Source: Campylobacter concisus (GTDB lineage: Bacteria; Campylobacterota; Campylobacteria; Campylobacterales; Campylobacteraceae). From it: a DNA stretch of 64,000 nucleotides. The notes beneath the pieces were generated by a model. It was not told the origin of the DNA. It did no database searches and saw only the letters and a program-made list of their open reading frames with translations. Below are positions 1 through 8,937 of the stretch, piece by piece. The stretch is from assembly GCF_015230015.1 (NCBI RefSeq), contig NZ_JAAKZC010000007.1, forward strand, positions 1 through 64,000, written 5' to 3'. The position numbers were made by a program, and so were the translations under genes. Position 1 is the first letter of the stretch; each line of letters opens with the position of its first letter.

Positions 1-43
1 CACTAAAGATAAATGCCCCGATAATGATCCGAAAAAGTCCCAA
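1..43 (-). CDS. N-terminus of an unknown, probably membrane, protein (runs off the left edge)
   Basis: A TTG codon at 43-41 is preceded, with 5 nt spacing, by a perfect AAGGAG ribosome-binding site (54-49). The frame stays open to the window edge and gives a hydrophobic start (MGLFRIIIGAFIFS), like a first membrane segment. Only 14 codons are visible, so no family can be named. It follows haoA on the same strand but beyond the haoA terminator, so it is probably a separate unit. Confidence 0.45.
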   Translation of the reverse strand, partial: MGLFRIIIGAFIFS

Positions 44-232
44 AATATCTCCTTAAAAACAAAGATTATATTTTATATTTTTAAATTTACATTATAAATT
101 TTATTAATTATTTAGAACAATTTGTAGTGCTAAGCCATATGATTTTATAATTTAAATTTACAAAAATAATTATTAAAAGGTATTTGCTTTAGGATAATAA
201 CTAAAAGATAAAATTTGGAATTTAAAAATAAA

Positions 233-255
233 AAGGTGGGAAAATCTCCCACCTT
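233..255 (-). terminator. Rho-independent terminator of haoCA
   Basis: A perfect 9-bp stem (233-241 with 247-255, loop 242-246) begins 9 bases past the haoA stop. On the minus strand it is followed by a T-rich stretch. It closes the haoC-haoA transcript. Confidence 0.85.
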
Positions 256-263
256 AAAAAGCA

Positions 264-1634
264 TTACTCTACTTTACCAGATTCCATTCTTTTTTTGTAG
301 ATCTTGCGAAGTTTTCTTATATCATTTTTAACTTCGAATACACCATGCCAGTGTGAGTAGTCAGGGCCACCCATTAGAGCGCCTTGTCTCATACGACGAC
401 CTTCGTGGTGCCACATATGATAATAGACATCTTGGAATTCATCTGACCAAGCATCTTCTAGTAGTAGGTTTTTAGCTTTCAACTCTTCAAGCATCTTAGT
501 TGCTTCAGCGCTATAAACGTTATAAAGCTCTACTTGTTTATCACCCATAATGAAGAAGTTATCTGTGTGAGTTGTAGAGTGGCAAGCTTTACAAACTAGT
601 TTCATCTCAGCACGTGCTTTTTCAGGATCGCCACTTGGGTGACCTGCAAGTGGCGTTCCTATGGTTAGTTTGCCAGTTTTTTCGTAAACAACAGCAGCTT
701 GTTCATCACCAGCTGTTCTTAGCTTACTGCTAATGCCCCATAGGTTCCATTTTAGTCTTCTTGAAACGTTGTGAGTTGTTGTTGTTTCACCAACACCGCT
801 CATATGGCAAGCTGCACAAGTTGGAGCTCTAAAGTCTGGTACATCCCATGTATCAGGAGCAGCATCAAAGTTCCATTTGTGAGCTTCACTGTTATAGATA
901 TGTCCGTGCATTGAGTTGTTAAAGATCTCAATATCTGGGTGATCAGGTCCAAGGTGGCAAGATGCACAAGCAGCTGGTTTTCTAGCTTCAGCTATATCAA
1001 ATTTATGAACGCTATGGCAAGATTTACAATTTCCTACGCCACCATCAGGATAAACATTACCTATACCGTAGTTTGGCCAAGTCTCTTTTGTAGGTTTGTG
1101 ATCAGCGTCTAGTTTGATGACGGTTCCGTGGCACTGAGTACAACCAGTAGCGTCTGGAGCCATTTTGTATTCTGGATGATCCATACCTTCATAGTGATAC
1201 ATTAGTTTTACCATCGCAGGGTTAGCATACATTTGCATAGCACCTCTTGCGTGACCACTCTTGATAGATTCATCGACCTCATTTTCGTGACACTTAGCAC
1301 AAGTTTTTGGGCTAACTAGCATTGATACATGGTTGTTAGAATCTTTTGGATGCACCTTAACTGAAGCCATAGGATTATCTGCATTTACAGAGTGGCAATC
1401 CATACAACTTACGCCAACGTGAGCGTGGCGACTATTTTTCCAATCGGCAACTATGCCGGGTGTCTCTTTAGCGTGGCACTCAACACAGCTTTTTGATAAG
1501 TCTGACATTTTGTGAGCAACTTTAATGTTTTTTACAACATTAAGGTTTAAAGCGTCAGATTTATTTGCATCCATGTTTGCGGCAAAGCCAAAAGACATTA
1601 GACAGGCTAATAACATTAGCGACTTTTTAAACAT
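264..1634 (-). CDS. haoA: Octaheme cytochrome c, hydroxylamine oxidoreductase-type (epsilon-Hao, nitrite reductase)
   Basis: A periplasmic multiheme protein of 456 residues with an N-terminal signal peptide (cleavage near residue 20). Eight CxxCH heme sites start at residues 50, 77, 112, 165, 203, 223, 273 and 348, the Hao count; NrfA has five. The C-terminal part has the conserved HEGRRMRQG and GGPDYSHWHG segments of the Hao family. In epsilonproteobacteria this enzyme is reported to work reductively, turning nitrite into hydroxylamine or ammonium, because the Tyr crosslink to the catalytic heme is missing; I could not verify that residue without an alignment. haoC lies 9 bp upstream and would supply electrons from menaquinol. 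Eight hemes and the haoC partner make the call firm. Confidence 0.92.
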   Translation of the reverse strand: MFKKSLMLLACLMSFGFAANMDANKSDALNLNVVKNIKVAHKMSDLSKSCVECHAKETPGIVADWKNSRHAHVGVSCMDCHSVNADNPMASVKVHPKDSNNHVSMLVSPKTCAKCHENEVDESIKSGHARGAMQMYANPAMVKLMYHYEGMDHPEYKMAPDATGCTQCHGTVIKLDADHKPTKETWPNYGIGNVYPDGGVGNCKSCHSVHKFDIAEARKPAACASCHLGPDHPDIEIFNNSMHGHIYNSEAHKWNFDAAPDTWDVPDFRAPTCAACHMSGVGETTTTHNVSRRLKWNLWGISSKLRTAGDEQAAVVYEKTGKLTIGTPLAGHPSGDPEKARAEMKLVCKACHSTTHTDNFFIMGDKQVELYNVYSAEATKMLEELKAKNLLLEDAWSDEFQDVYYHMWHHEGRRMRQGALMGGPDYSHWHGVFEVKNDIRKLRKIYKKRMESGKVE

Positions 1635-1643
1635 CTCTCCTCC

Positions 1644-2216
1644 TTACTTGGTTTTATTGTTTTCTTGTTTTTTAATTGCTTCAAATTTATCGATTTGTAG
1701 TCCTAAATTCTTGTGGCCAACATGCTCGTGGCAGTCAACACATGATTTTTTATTAGGATTTCCAAGAACGAAATAATCTCTATGTGGCAAGAATGATTTA
1801 CCAGCTTGAATAACATTTTTTAAATTTGAGTGACAAGTCAAACATCCACTATCATAGACAAAGTGAGATGCATGCTCGCGTTTTTTACGCCAGTCGATCT
1901 TGTCTGTATCTGTAAAAAATGTCTTATAGCCATCATTTATCGATACTTTAAGTTTTGTAAGCACATAGGTATAGGCACTTGTATGATTTAGGTGACAGGC
2001 TGAACATTCAGCTTTTATGCCAAGCTTGTTATTGCCGCCGTGTACATCTTCATGATATGCAGCATTCATAGGATCCATCGTGTGACACATGGTGCAGACA
2101 AATCCGCTACCAGTCGCATGAAGTGCATCAGCTATGCCCATAGAAGCGATAAGGCCGATTACGATGCCTATTATCACAGATGACCAAACAAAAAATTTCT
2201 TCTTAACTTCAGCCAA
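1644..2216 (-). CDS. haoC: NapC/NirT-family tetraheme cytochrome c, quinol dehydrogenase partner of HaoA
   Basis: 190 residues. One N-terminal membrane anchor (about residues 8-30) is followed by four CxxCH heme sites at residues 41, 71, 125 and 159, the layout of NapC/NirT/NrfH proteins that carry electrons from the quinol pool to periplasmic reductases. A strong AGGAGG site precedes the ATG. It is the first gene of a two-gene operon with haoA, whose start is 9 bp after this stop. The family is clear; the partner is inferred from adjacency. Confidence 0.9.
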   Translation of the reverse strand: MAEVKKKFFVWSSVIIGIVIGLIASMGIADALHATGSGFVCTMCHTMDPMNAAYHEDVHGGNNKLGIKAECSACHLNHTSAYTYVLTKLKVSINDGYKTFFTDTDKIDWRKKREHASHFVYDSGCLTCHSNLKNVIQAGKSFLPHRDYFVLGNPNKKSCVDCHEHVGHKNLGLQIDKFEAIKKQENNKTK

Positions 2217-2336
2217 AATTTCCTCCTGAATTTATCAATATATCGTAAATTTTTACGAAAATTTTAGACGAATACTATCCAAAAATATATAAATTTTTTC
2301 TTTAAGTAAATGAAAATATTTATTTGATATTAACTT

Positions 2337-2975
2337 TCAATAAGAATAAATTTCTTGTAGCCCACCTACATTTTTTTCTAGAATTTGGTTCTTTTCATCA
2401 AGTTTGACCAAACCATTTGTTTTAAATTTATTTAAAATTCTCGAAAAAGTTTCTGGAGTCATATTGAGTATTGATGAAATTTTTGTATGCTTTAGTTCAT
2501 TAAATAGATCTTCGTGATTTAAAATAAACCTAGCCACCTTCTCTTCAGAGCTTAGTATTAGTTCTTGGTGGAGTAAATTTGTTGTTATTCTTATCTTTTG
2601 AGCCATTGATTTTAGAAATTTCATGCAAATTTCTGGCTTTGTTAAAAATTGTGCTTCAAATTTTTCATAATTTATCTTTAAAACTTCACCAGAGATAGTA
2701 AAAATGGCACTTGCTGGATAAGGGATATTTTCAAAATTTACGACTTCAGCTACAAAATTCATAGGTGCAAGCTGATGGATAAAAATTTCCTTGCCATTTG
2801 CCGTAGTTTTATAAAGCTTAACTGAGCCAGTTATCAAAAACGTAAGCCACTTTGGCTCCTCGCCTTCTATAAATAAAAACTCGCCTTTTTTGTATTTTTT
2901 AACAACGCTTATTGCTTCAAGTTTGGCTAGGTCCTCGGCGTTAAGGCCTTGAAAAAAATGGATTTGTTCTATCAT
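2337..2975 (-). CDS. Crp/Fnr-family transcription regulator with FNR-type recognition helix
   Basis: 212 residues: an N-terminal cyclic-nucleotide-binding-like beta-roll (about 10-110), a dimerisation helix (about 115-140) and a C-terminal winged helix (about 143-200). The recognition helix reads TPETFSRILNKF, with E175, S178 and R179 matching the E..SR pattern by which FNR, DNR and NnrR read TTGAT half-sites. The only cysteine is residue 117, so it cannot hold the FNR [4Fe-4S] cluster; sensing through heme (as DNR) or an unknown ligand is more likely. It sits 120 bp upstream of haoC on the same strand. FNR-like boxes before hcp and norZ in this window are candidate targets. The orthologue of C. 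jejuni NssR is a possibility but was not established. Confidence 0.85.
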   Translation of the reverse strand: MIEQIHFFQGLNAEDLAKLEAISVVKKYKKGEFLFIEGEEPKWLTFLITGSVKLYKTTANGKEIFIHQLAPMNFVAEVVNFENIPYPASAIFTISGEVLKINYEKFEAQFLTKPEICMKFLKSMAQKIRITTNLLHQELILSSEEKVARFILNHEDLFNELKHTKISSILNMTPETFSRILNKFKTNGLVKLDEKNQILEKNVGGLQEIYSY

Positions 2976-3040
2976 GTTTTACTCGCTTTTAAGATGAAAA
3001 AGCATTTTAGCATAAAAAATAGGACAAAATTTAACGGATT

Positions 3041-3064
3041 TCAAAGGGAGCTTTCTCCCTTTGA
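3041..3064 (-). terminator. Strong hairpin after mscL
   Basis: A perfect 10-bp stem (3041-3050 with 3055-3064) with a 4-nt loop lies 10 bases past the mscL stop and before the regulator gene. The minus-strand tail is not T-rich, so it may terminate weakly or protect the mRNA end. Confidence 0.6.
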
Positions 3065-3073
3065 TTTAAGAAT

Positions 3074-3481
3074 TTATTTTTTAAGAAGATCTCTGATCTC
3101 AGTTAGAAGTGCTATATCAGCTGGAGTTTCAGGCTCTGCAGGAGCTGCCTCTTCTTCTTTTGGTAGTTTATTTTTAAGTGTATTTAAAGCTTTGATGACG
3201 CAAAAAATACAAAATGCAATGATTAAAAAATCAACCATTGTTTGTATAAATGAGCCATAGTTTATCGTAACAGCTGGCGCACCTTCTGCTGCTTCTTTTA
3301 GTGTTAGCTTAAGATCAGTGAAATTTACACCGCCTGTTATAACACCAACCACTGGCATAATAATATCACCAACTAGCGATGAAACGATCTTTCCAAATGC
3401 CCCACCGATAACAACACCAACTGCCATATCTATGACATTTCCGCGCATCGCAAATTCTTTAAATTCGCTGATAAAACTCAT
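3074..3481 (-). CDS. mscL: Large-conductance mechanosensitive channel MscL
   Basis: 135 residues, the usual MscL length. The N-terminus ([22 protein letters not shown]) is the diagnostic amphipathic helix plus glycine-rich first membrane helix. A second membrane helix lies at about 78-98 ([19 protein letters not shown]) and a charged C-terminal bundle follows. It forms a homopentameric inner-membrane safety valve that opens on hypo-osmotic shock. A TTCTCCT complement gives a good ribosome site. It is transcribed alone, divergent from gltX. Confidence 0.95.
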   Translation of the reverse strand: MSFISEFKEFAMRGNVIDMAVGVVIGGAFGKIVSSLVGDIIMPVVGVITGGVNFTDLKLTLKEAAEGAPAVTINYGSFIQTMVDFLIIAFCIFCVIKALNTLKNKLPKEEEAAPAEPETPADIALLTEIRDLLKK

Positions 3482-3585
3482 TCTTTCTCCTATAAATAGT
3501 TAAATTTTCGTGCGGATTTTATAAAAAATATGCTTTGCTTAGCCTAAAAATTTAAAATTACATAACTTTAAATTTATCAAGCGAG

Positions 3586-3594
3586 TGTTATAAT
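3586..3594 (+). promoter_or_regulatory. Extended -10 promoter of the gltX block
   Basis: TGTTATAAT at 3586-3594 is an extended -10 with a perfect TATAAT hexamer, 33 bp before the gltX ATG. No -35 is obvious, as is usual for Campylobacter sigma70. Confidence 0.65.
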
Positions 3595-3627
3595 CCAAAC
3601 TTCAAATTCAACGTAAGGAATGAGCTT

Positions 3628-4923
3628 ATGTATCGTTTTGCACCCTCTCCGACAGGAGATATGCACATAGGAAATTTACGTGCTGCTATTTTCAACTATA
3701 TTTGTTCTTTGCAAGATAAAAGTGGCTTTATTTTACGCATAGAAGATACCGACAAAGAGCGAAATATAGAGGGAAAAGAGAAAGATATCTTAGAAATTTT
3801 GAGCAAATTTGGCATAAAACCAGAGCAAATTTACATCCAAAGTGAAAATTTAAAATTCCACAGACAGCTTGCATCAAAGCTTCTCATCGATAAAAAAGCC
3901 TTTGCTTGCTTTTGCACTGAAGAAGAGCTTGAGGCAAAAAAACAAAAAGCAAAAGAGCAAGGCGTGGCATATAGATATGACGGCACCTGCGAGAGACTAA
4001 GCGACGCTGAAGTTTTAAACTGCGAGAAGCCATTTGTCATCCGCATGAAAAAACCAACACGCACGATGAGCTTTACAGATGCGATCAAAGGCGAGCTAAG
4101 CTTCGAGCCAGACGCCGTTGATAGCTTTGTCATCATGAGAGCAGACAAGACTCCAACTTATAACTTCGCCTGCGCGGTTGATGATATGCTTGAGGGCGTG
4201 ACCTTTGTCATACGCGGCGAGGATCACGTGAGCAACACGCCAAAGCAAGACCTCATACGCGAGGGGCTTGGCTACACTGGCAAGATGAACTACGCGCATT
4301 TGCCTATCCTTTTAAATATAGAGGGCAAAAAAATGAGCAAACGCGAGAATGAATCAAGCGTAAAATGGCTCTTTGAGCAGGGATTTTTACCTGAGGCGAT
4401 CGCAAACTATCTGATACTTCTTGGCAACAAAACTCCAACTGAAATTTTTACGATCGAAGAGGCAGTAAAGTGGTTTGATATAACTAAAATTTCACGCTCA
4501 CCCGCTAGATTTGATGTGAAAAAACTTGAGCAGATAAATAGAGAACACATCAAACTTGCTTCAAAAGAGCGCATAAAAGAGATCTTTGGCGTGGATGAGA
4601 GCAAGGTTGAGCTAGTTAAATTTTACACTCAAGAAAGCTCTCTAGTGCCTGAGATAAAGGCAAAAGTAGAGGCTATTTACTCACCGAAAATAGCTCCAGA
4701 TGAGTATAAAAATGAATTTGAGATCATAAAAAAAGCAGCTCGTAATTTAAAAGCGTGCGAAACGTTTGATGAGTTTAAAAAAGAGCTTATGAGCGCTACA
4801 AATTTAAAAGGTAAAAACTTTTTCATGCCGCTACGTGCGCTGCTTACAAACGACCTTCATGGCCCTGAGTTAAGCGAGCTCTACCCGCTCATCAAAGATG
4901 ATCTAGGCAAAATTTTAATCTAG
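3628..4923 (+). CDS. gltX: Glutamyl-tRNA synthetase
   Basis: 431-residue class I synthetase that charges tRNA with glutamate. The HIGH-type signature is HIGN (13-16) and the KMSKS-type loop is KKMSKR (234-239); the catalytic Rossmann fold and helical anticodon-binding region are complete. AAGGAATGAG precedes the ATG. Campylobacter carries two GltX paralogues because it lacks GlnRS, and one of them mischarges tRNA-Gln for GatCAB; which of the two this is cannot be decided from the sequence alone, although the neighbourhood matches the C. jejuni gltX1 locus. First gene of a plus-strand block; yggT follows after 8 bp. Confidence 0.93.
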   Translation: MYRFAPSPTGDMHIGNLRAAIFNYICSLQDKSGFILRIEDTDKERNIEGKEKDILEILSKFGIKPEQIYIQSENLKFHRQLASKLLIDKKAFACFCTEEELEAKKQKAKEQGVAYRYDGTCERLSDAEVLNCEKPFVIRMKKPTRTMSFTDAIKGELSFEPDAVDSFVIMRADKTPTYNFACAVDDMLEGVTFVIRGEDHVSNTPKQDLIREGLGYTGKMNYAHLPILLNIEGKKMSKRENESSVKWLFEQGFLPEAIANYLILLGNKTPTEIFTIEEAVKWFDITKISRSPARFDVKKLEQINREHIKLASKERIKEIFGVDESKVELVKFYTQESSLVPEIKAKVEAIYSPKIAPDEYKNEFEIIKKAARNLKACETFDEFKKELMSATNLKGKNFFMPLRALLTNDLHGPELSELYPLIKDDLGKILI

Positions 4924-4931
4924 GAGCAAAA

Positions 4932-5225
4932 ATGATACTTTCCACCCTATTTTCAGCGATCGCGAACATTTTGCACCTTATCATCACGGTCTATACGTGG
5001 ATCGTTATCGCAGCAGCTCTCATTAGCTGGGTCAAGCCTGATCCTAGCTCGCCAGTCGTGCAGCTACTTTATAGGCTGACTGATCCTGTTTATAGCTTCA
5101 TTAGACGCTATATAAAAACAGAATTTAACGGCATCGACTTTGCCCCACTCATCGTGCTTTTGGCACTTCAACTCATAGATCAATTTTTAATAAGGCTTTT
5201 ATTTGTTTTTGCTGCGTCACTTTAG
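4932..5225 (+). CDS. yggT: YggT-family small membrane protein
   Basis: 97 residues with two hydrophobic segments (about 3-29 and 73-95) flanking the family-typical stretch with VQLLYRLTDPVYSFIRR. YggT proteins are inner-membrane proteins linked to envelope and division functions whose biochemistry is poorly defined. The start is 8 bp after gltX, and the last 23 bp overlap the proposed slt start, so the genes are likely co-translated. Confidence 0.85.
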   Translation: MILSTLFSAIANILHLIITVYTWIVIAAALISWVKPDPSSPVVQLLYRLTDPVYSFIRRYIKTEFNGIDFAPLIVLLALQLIDQFLIRLLFVFAASL

Positions 5226-6840
5226 TATCCTCTCTTTAGCCTGCGTTGCTCTTTTAGCTAAAATTTACACCTACGAGGAGCTAAAAAACGAGCCAAAAAG
5301 CCTTGCAAAAGACTACTACATAAACCGCCTTATAAATGAGGGCAGCTACACAAAGGAGCAGATAGCTGAGCTTTCACGCGACGTTTTTAGAAAAAGTGGC
5401 TTAGTTCAAAAATCAATCAATAAAATTTTACCTCCTAAAGCAGCCCCTAGCAAGTGCCCTGGCATAAACGCAAGCAACATAACAAGTGCTAGCTTGGCTT
5501 GCCAAAATTTACTAACAACGATGAGCTTTTCTCTAAAACTTGATAGCAAAACTCGTGAAATTTTAGCGGCAAATCTTGCAAGCACAAATCCAGAAAAAGC
5601 TAGAATTTTACGCACTTTAAATGAGTCAAACCCAGCTCTTAGCTTTGCAAATGCAAATGATGCAAAGAGTTTTTTAGAGCTTTTTAACGCTTCAAGTCCG
5701 CAAAGCAAAAGTGCTCTTTTTAGCGTAAATTTTGAAGCAAATTTTATGAACAAGCTCTACATGCAAAAGGGCTTTACAAATTTACTAAACGATATAGTCT
5801 TTAATAAAAAATATGAAAGCTTTAGAAGAAATTTACTTAGCATAGATCCAGCTGTAACTGAAAAAAGCGACGCATTTACACTTGGGCTAAATGCCATCTT
5901 GCTTGGTCAAAATGACTTTGCATTTAGTTTTTTCACAAGAGCTAAAAATACCTTTGATAGGGCTTGGCAAAGAGACAATGCCACATTTTGGCAGTATGAA
6001 CTAAGCGGCGATGAGAACTTTTTAAAAGAGCTAAGTGCTAGCAAAGATGCAAATATCTACTCACTTTACGCAAGAGATTTGGTCGGTGGCGAGCCACTTG
6101 AGGTGATCGTGCCAAGACCTAGCAAGCAAAATATCGAAAATTTTGATGTGAGCGATCCATTTTTATGGAACAAAACCGCAGCTCTTGCAAAAGATATGAA
6201 CGCCACACAAGCAAGCGAATTTGCGATGAAATTTTACACAAACGAGAGCATCGGTGCATACGCATACTTCATGCAAAAGGCGCACGGCTGGGAGAAGCAG
6301 TACTTTTTGATGCCAAACTCACCAGAGCTTGAAGGCATCAGCACTGAGCGAAAGTCGATGATCTACGCACTTGCAAGGCAAGAGAGTCTCTTTATCCCAA
6401 GCGTCGTTTCTACCTCTTACGCCCTTGGTATGATGCAGTTTATGCCATTTCTTGCAAATGCGATCGGCAAAAAAGAGCTAAAAATCCCAAATTTTGACCA
6501 AGACGATCTTTTTAAAACTGATGTTGCATTTAAATTTGCAAATCACCACCTAAACTACCTTGATAAATTTCTTTACCATCCGCTCTTTACGGCCTACGCG
6601 TATAACGGCGGTATAGGCTTTACCAAAAAAGTCATCACAAGAGATGATATGTTTAAAGAAGGTAAATTTGAGCCGTTTTTATCGATCGAGCTAGTCCCAG
6701 TGGCTGAGACTAGAAACTACGGCAAGAAGGTGCTTGCAAACTACGTGATCTATATGGCGCTTAATGGTTCCAGTATAAAGATTTCGCAACTTTTCGAAAA
6801 TTTAACAAAACCGGCTTTGACTGATAAATTTCGAAACTAA
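5203..6840 (+). CDS. slt: Soluble lytic murein transglycosylase
   Basis: 545 residues. An N-terminal secretion signal (about 1-20) is followed by a long helical region (about 30-370) and a C-terminal lysozyme-like SLT domain (about 375-530). The catalytic glutamate is E394 in ALARQESLF, followed by the SYALGMMQFMP motif; the family NYG motif is seen as AYNGGIGF. It cleaves the glycan chain to give 1,6-anhydro ends. The ATG at 5203 overlaps the end of yggT by 23 bp and is the first in frame. The last 80 bp overlap the convergent lipoprotein gene. Confidence 0.92.
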   Translation: MFLLRHFSILSLACVALLAKIYTYEELKNEPKSLAKDYYINRLINEGSYTKEQIAELSRDVFRKSGLVQKSINKILPPKAAPSKCPGINASNITSASLACQNLLTTMSFSLKLDSKTREILAANLASTNPEKARILRTLNESNPALSFANANDAKSFLELFNASSPQSKSALFSVNFEANFMNKLYMQKGFTNLLNDIVFNKKYESFRRNLLSIDPAVTEKSDAFTLGLNAILLGQNDFAFSFFTRAKNTFDRAWQRDNATFWQYELSGDENFLKELSASKDANIYSLYARDLVGGEPLEVIVPRPSKQNIENFDVSDPFLWNKTAALAKDMNATQASEFAMKFYTNESIGAYAYFMQKAHGWEKQYFLMPNSPELEGISTERKSMIYALARQESLFIPSVVSTSYALGMMQFMPFLANAIGKKELKIPNFDQDDLFKTDVAFKFANHHLNYLDKFLYHPLFTAYAYNGGIGFTKKVITRDDMFKEGKFEPFLSIELVPVAETRNYGKKVLANYVIYMALNGSSIKISQLFENLTKPALTDKFRN

Positions 6841-7240
6841 GTGCAAGATCGTCGCTTTGCTTACTTGGTGCGGTCACTTCGTAATAGACCGCCCAAGGCA
6901 TAGAAAATCCAGCAAATTTAAGCATCTCGTCGTTTTCATCAAGCAGCCTTGCGCTTGTGGCATTTGAGTCGCCATTTACCTTTATGTTGCTCAAATTTTG
7001 CGCATGCTCTTTTGGGTTTATGGCTACTAAAAAGTGCTCTTTGCTCTCGTCTAAATTTGAGTTATATATAGGATTTAGATAGGTTGCAATTATGAGCGTT
7101 CTATCAGTGCCATCGATGATCTCGCTCTTACTTGTGTAGGCCAAAAGCTCATTTTTTAGTGGCTCATGCACGATCACTTTTTGATCAGCGCAACCAAATA
7201 TCATCAAAATAAATATAAAAAATAGTGTAAATTTTCTCAT
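6761..7240 (-). CDS. Lipoprotein of unknown function
   Basis: 159 residues beginning with a lipoprotein signal peptide whose lipobox is MIFGC (Cys about 17). The mature part is predicted beta-rich and has no motif I recognise. I recall a hypothetical at the same place between slt and mobB in C. jejuni, so it is probably a conserved Campylobacter lipoprotein. Its 3' end overlaps slt by 80 bp in convergent orientation. It is the only minus-strand gene in an otherwise plus-strand block. Confidence 0.75.
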   Translation of the reverse strand: MRKFTLFFIFILMIFGCADQKVIVHEPLKNELLAYTSKSEIIDGTDRTLIIATYLNPIYNSNLDESKEHFLVAINPKEHAQNLSNIKVNGDSNATSARLLDENDEMLKFAGFSMPWAVYYEVTAPSKQSDDLALSFEIYQSKPVLLNFRKVAKSLYWNH

Positions 7241-7326
7241 AAAAAACTCTTAAAATATTAAATTTTCTCGCATTTTAGCATTTTATTTTTTAAATTTCAC
7301 TCATAAATTTTAAAGCCAATATGAGC

Positions 7327-7332
7327 TATAAT
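7327..7332 (+). promoter_or_regulatory. -10 promoter element before mobB
   Basis: A perfect TATAAT lies 29 bp before the mobB ATG, in the intergenic gap after the divergent lipoprotein gene. It would start the mobB-fbp-metG transcript. Confidence 0.6.
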
Positions 7333-7361
7333 CGCAAGAAATTTTAACGAAAAAGGCTCTT

Positions 7362-7841
7362 ATGAAAAGACTTGCCATTGCTTTTTCTGGCCCTTCAAAT
7401 AGCGGAAAAACGACGCTTATCTTAAAAGTCGCAAAAAAATTTATAGATGATGGGCTAAAGGTCGTTGTGGTCAAGCACGACCCAGGCGACAAGGCCAAAT
7501 TTGACGTTGAAGGCAAGGATAGCTTTAAATTTTCTCAGGCAGGAGCTGACGTAGTCGTGATGAGTCCGACTAGAACGACTTACTTTTCGCAAAGCTCGCA
7601 AGGCATAGACGAGGTCATAAGGATGATCGGCGAGTTTGACATGCTCTTAGTCGAGGGGCTAAAGACACTGCCACTGCCAAGACTAAGCGTCTTTAGAGGC
7701 GAGATCGATGAAGCTTATCTTAGCTTTTCAGACGCGATCGCCACTTATAAAGAGCAGATCCCTTACGAGATCACAAATCTAAATTTAGACGATATAGACG
7801 CCATTTGTGCGTGGATAATAAAAAATGCAAAGGCTGTATAA
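7362..7841 (+). CDS. mobB: Molybdopterin-guanine dinucleotide biosynthesis adaptor MobB
   Basis: 159 residues, the normal MobB length. A P-loop at 10-17 (GPSNSGKT) starts the GTPase-like fold. The [17 protein letters not shown] segment is the family signature, and LLVEGLK marks the Walker B region. MobB assists MobA in attaching GMP to molybdopterin for enzymes such as formate dehydrogenase and Nap. AAAAGG precedes the ATG. The stop overlaps the fbp start by 1 base. Confidence 0.92.
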   Translation: MKRLAIAFSGPSNSGKTTLILKVAKKFIDDGLKVVVVKHDPGDKAKFDVEGKDSFKFSQAGADVVVMSPTRTTYFSQSSQGIDEVIRMIGEFDMLLVEGLKTLPLPRLSVFRGEIDEAYLSFSDAIATYKEQIPYEITNLNLDDIDAICAWIIKNAKAV

Positions 7842-8704
7842 TGCAAGAACTAAACCAAATTTTTAACACCATTAAAGATATCGCAAAAGAGATAAGCGAG
7901 GTCATAAAATACGCCGATCTTGGCTACACAACTCACGAAAATGCAACTGGCGACACCCAGCTAAAGCTTGACGTCAAAAGTGATGAGATCATCACAGCTA
8001 AATTTAAGCAGCTTTCTTGCGTAAAAGCACTAATTAGCGAAGAGAAAGAGGACGAGCTTGAGATAAATAAAAATGCTAAATTTATCATCGCCTACGATCC
8101 ACTCGATGGCTCGAGCTTAGTTGATGTAAATTTCGCCGTTGGCTCGATCTTTGGCATCTACGAAGACGAGGTAAAACCAGAAAATTTAATAGCTGCAGCT
8201 TACAGCATCTATGGTCCAAGGCTTGAGCTAGTAATTGCCGAGAAAAAGGGCGCTTTGCCTAAATTTTATAGGCTTGGCAAAGATGGCGAGTTTAAATTTG
8301 TAAAAGAGCTTGAGCTAAAAGAAAAAGGCAAGCTAAACGCCACGGGAGCTACGCAAAAAGGCTGGAGCCAAACGCATAGAAATTTCATAAACGAGCTATT
8401 TAACGAGGGCTACAGGCTAAGATACTCAGGTGCGATGGTGAGCGACTTGCATCAAATTTTACTAAAAGGCGGCGGTCTTTTTAGCTACCCAGCAACGAGC
8501 GATCACCCAAATGGCAAGCTAAGGGTTGTCTTTGAAGTGTTGCCATTTGCCTTTATATATGAAAACGCAAAGGGCGCAACCTCAAACGGCAAAAACCAAA
8601 CACTTTTTGATATAAAAATAGAAAAAATTCACCAAACTACGCCATGCTTTTTTGGCTCGCGTGATGAAATTTCACTTTTGCATAAATTTTACGAGCAAAA
8701 ATAA
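7841..8704 (+). CDS. fbp: Fructose-1,6-bisphosphatase, class I
   Basis: 287 residues; hydrolyses fructose 1,6-bisphosphate in gluconeogenesis, which is essential to a bacterium that does not use glucose. The metal-binding motif DPLDGS is at 86-91 and the substrate-loop [15 protein letters not shown] follows later. A longer start at 7805 is possible, but the ATG at 7841 sits in a TAATG stop-start junction with mobB and matches the family N-terminus. Translational coupling to mobB and to the next small gene is likely. Confidence 0.94.
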   Translation: MQELNQIFNTIKDIAKEISEVIKYADLGYTTHENATGDTQLKLDVKSDEIITAKFKQLSCVKALISEEKEDELEINKNAKFIIAYDPLDGSSLVDVNFAVGSIFGIYEDEVKPENLIAAAYSIYGPRLELVIAEKKGALPKFYRLGKDGEFKFVKELELKEKGKLNATGATQKGWSQTHRNFINELFNEGYRLRYSGAMVSDLHQILLKGGGLFSYPATSDHPNGKLRVVFEVLPFAFIYENAKGATSNGKNQTLFDIKIEKIHQTTPCFFGSRDEISLLHKFYEQK

Positions 8705-8922
8705 TGCAAGAAGCACAAGCAAACGAGCCACTTGACGCATTTGAGCTAGCCCTAAAACAAAAGGCTAAAATCATGCAAGAGTGCCAAGAACAAAAAGGTC
8801 GCAAAAGCTGTTTTAACTGCGAGGCTTTTTTTGACTGCGAGACGAGGATTGAGTATGTAAATAGCTGCTACAACTCGATGTCAAAAGGCAACACCGGCAG
8901 TGACGGCGGATTTGATTTTTAA
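8704..8922 (+). CDS. Small Cys-containing protein, conserved between fbp and metG
   Basis: 72 residues of unknown function. Four cysteines in a C-x2-C-x5-C-x9-C pattern (SCFNCEAFFDC, then NSC) suggest a metal or iron-sulphur site. The C-terminus is Gly/Asp-rich. The start overlaps the fbp stop in TAATG and metG follows 15 bp later with its own AAAGG site. A small hypothetical occupies the same place in C. jejuni (from memory), which supports it being real. Confidence 0.75.
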   Translation: MQEAQANEPLDAFELALKQKAKIMQECQEQKGRKSCFNCEAFFDCETRIEYVNSCYNSMSKGNTGSDGGFDF

Positions 8923-8937
8923 ATTTAAAGGAAAAAT

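Noticed and set aside
2217-2345. FNR box before haoC
   Set aside because: Only half-sites (TTGA, ATCAA) are present; the spacing between them is 17 bp overall, not the 14-bp box.
7805-7840. Longer fbp start
   Set aside because: It adds 12 residues lying in mobB; the TAATG junction at 7841 fits the family N-terminus.
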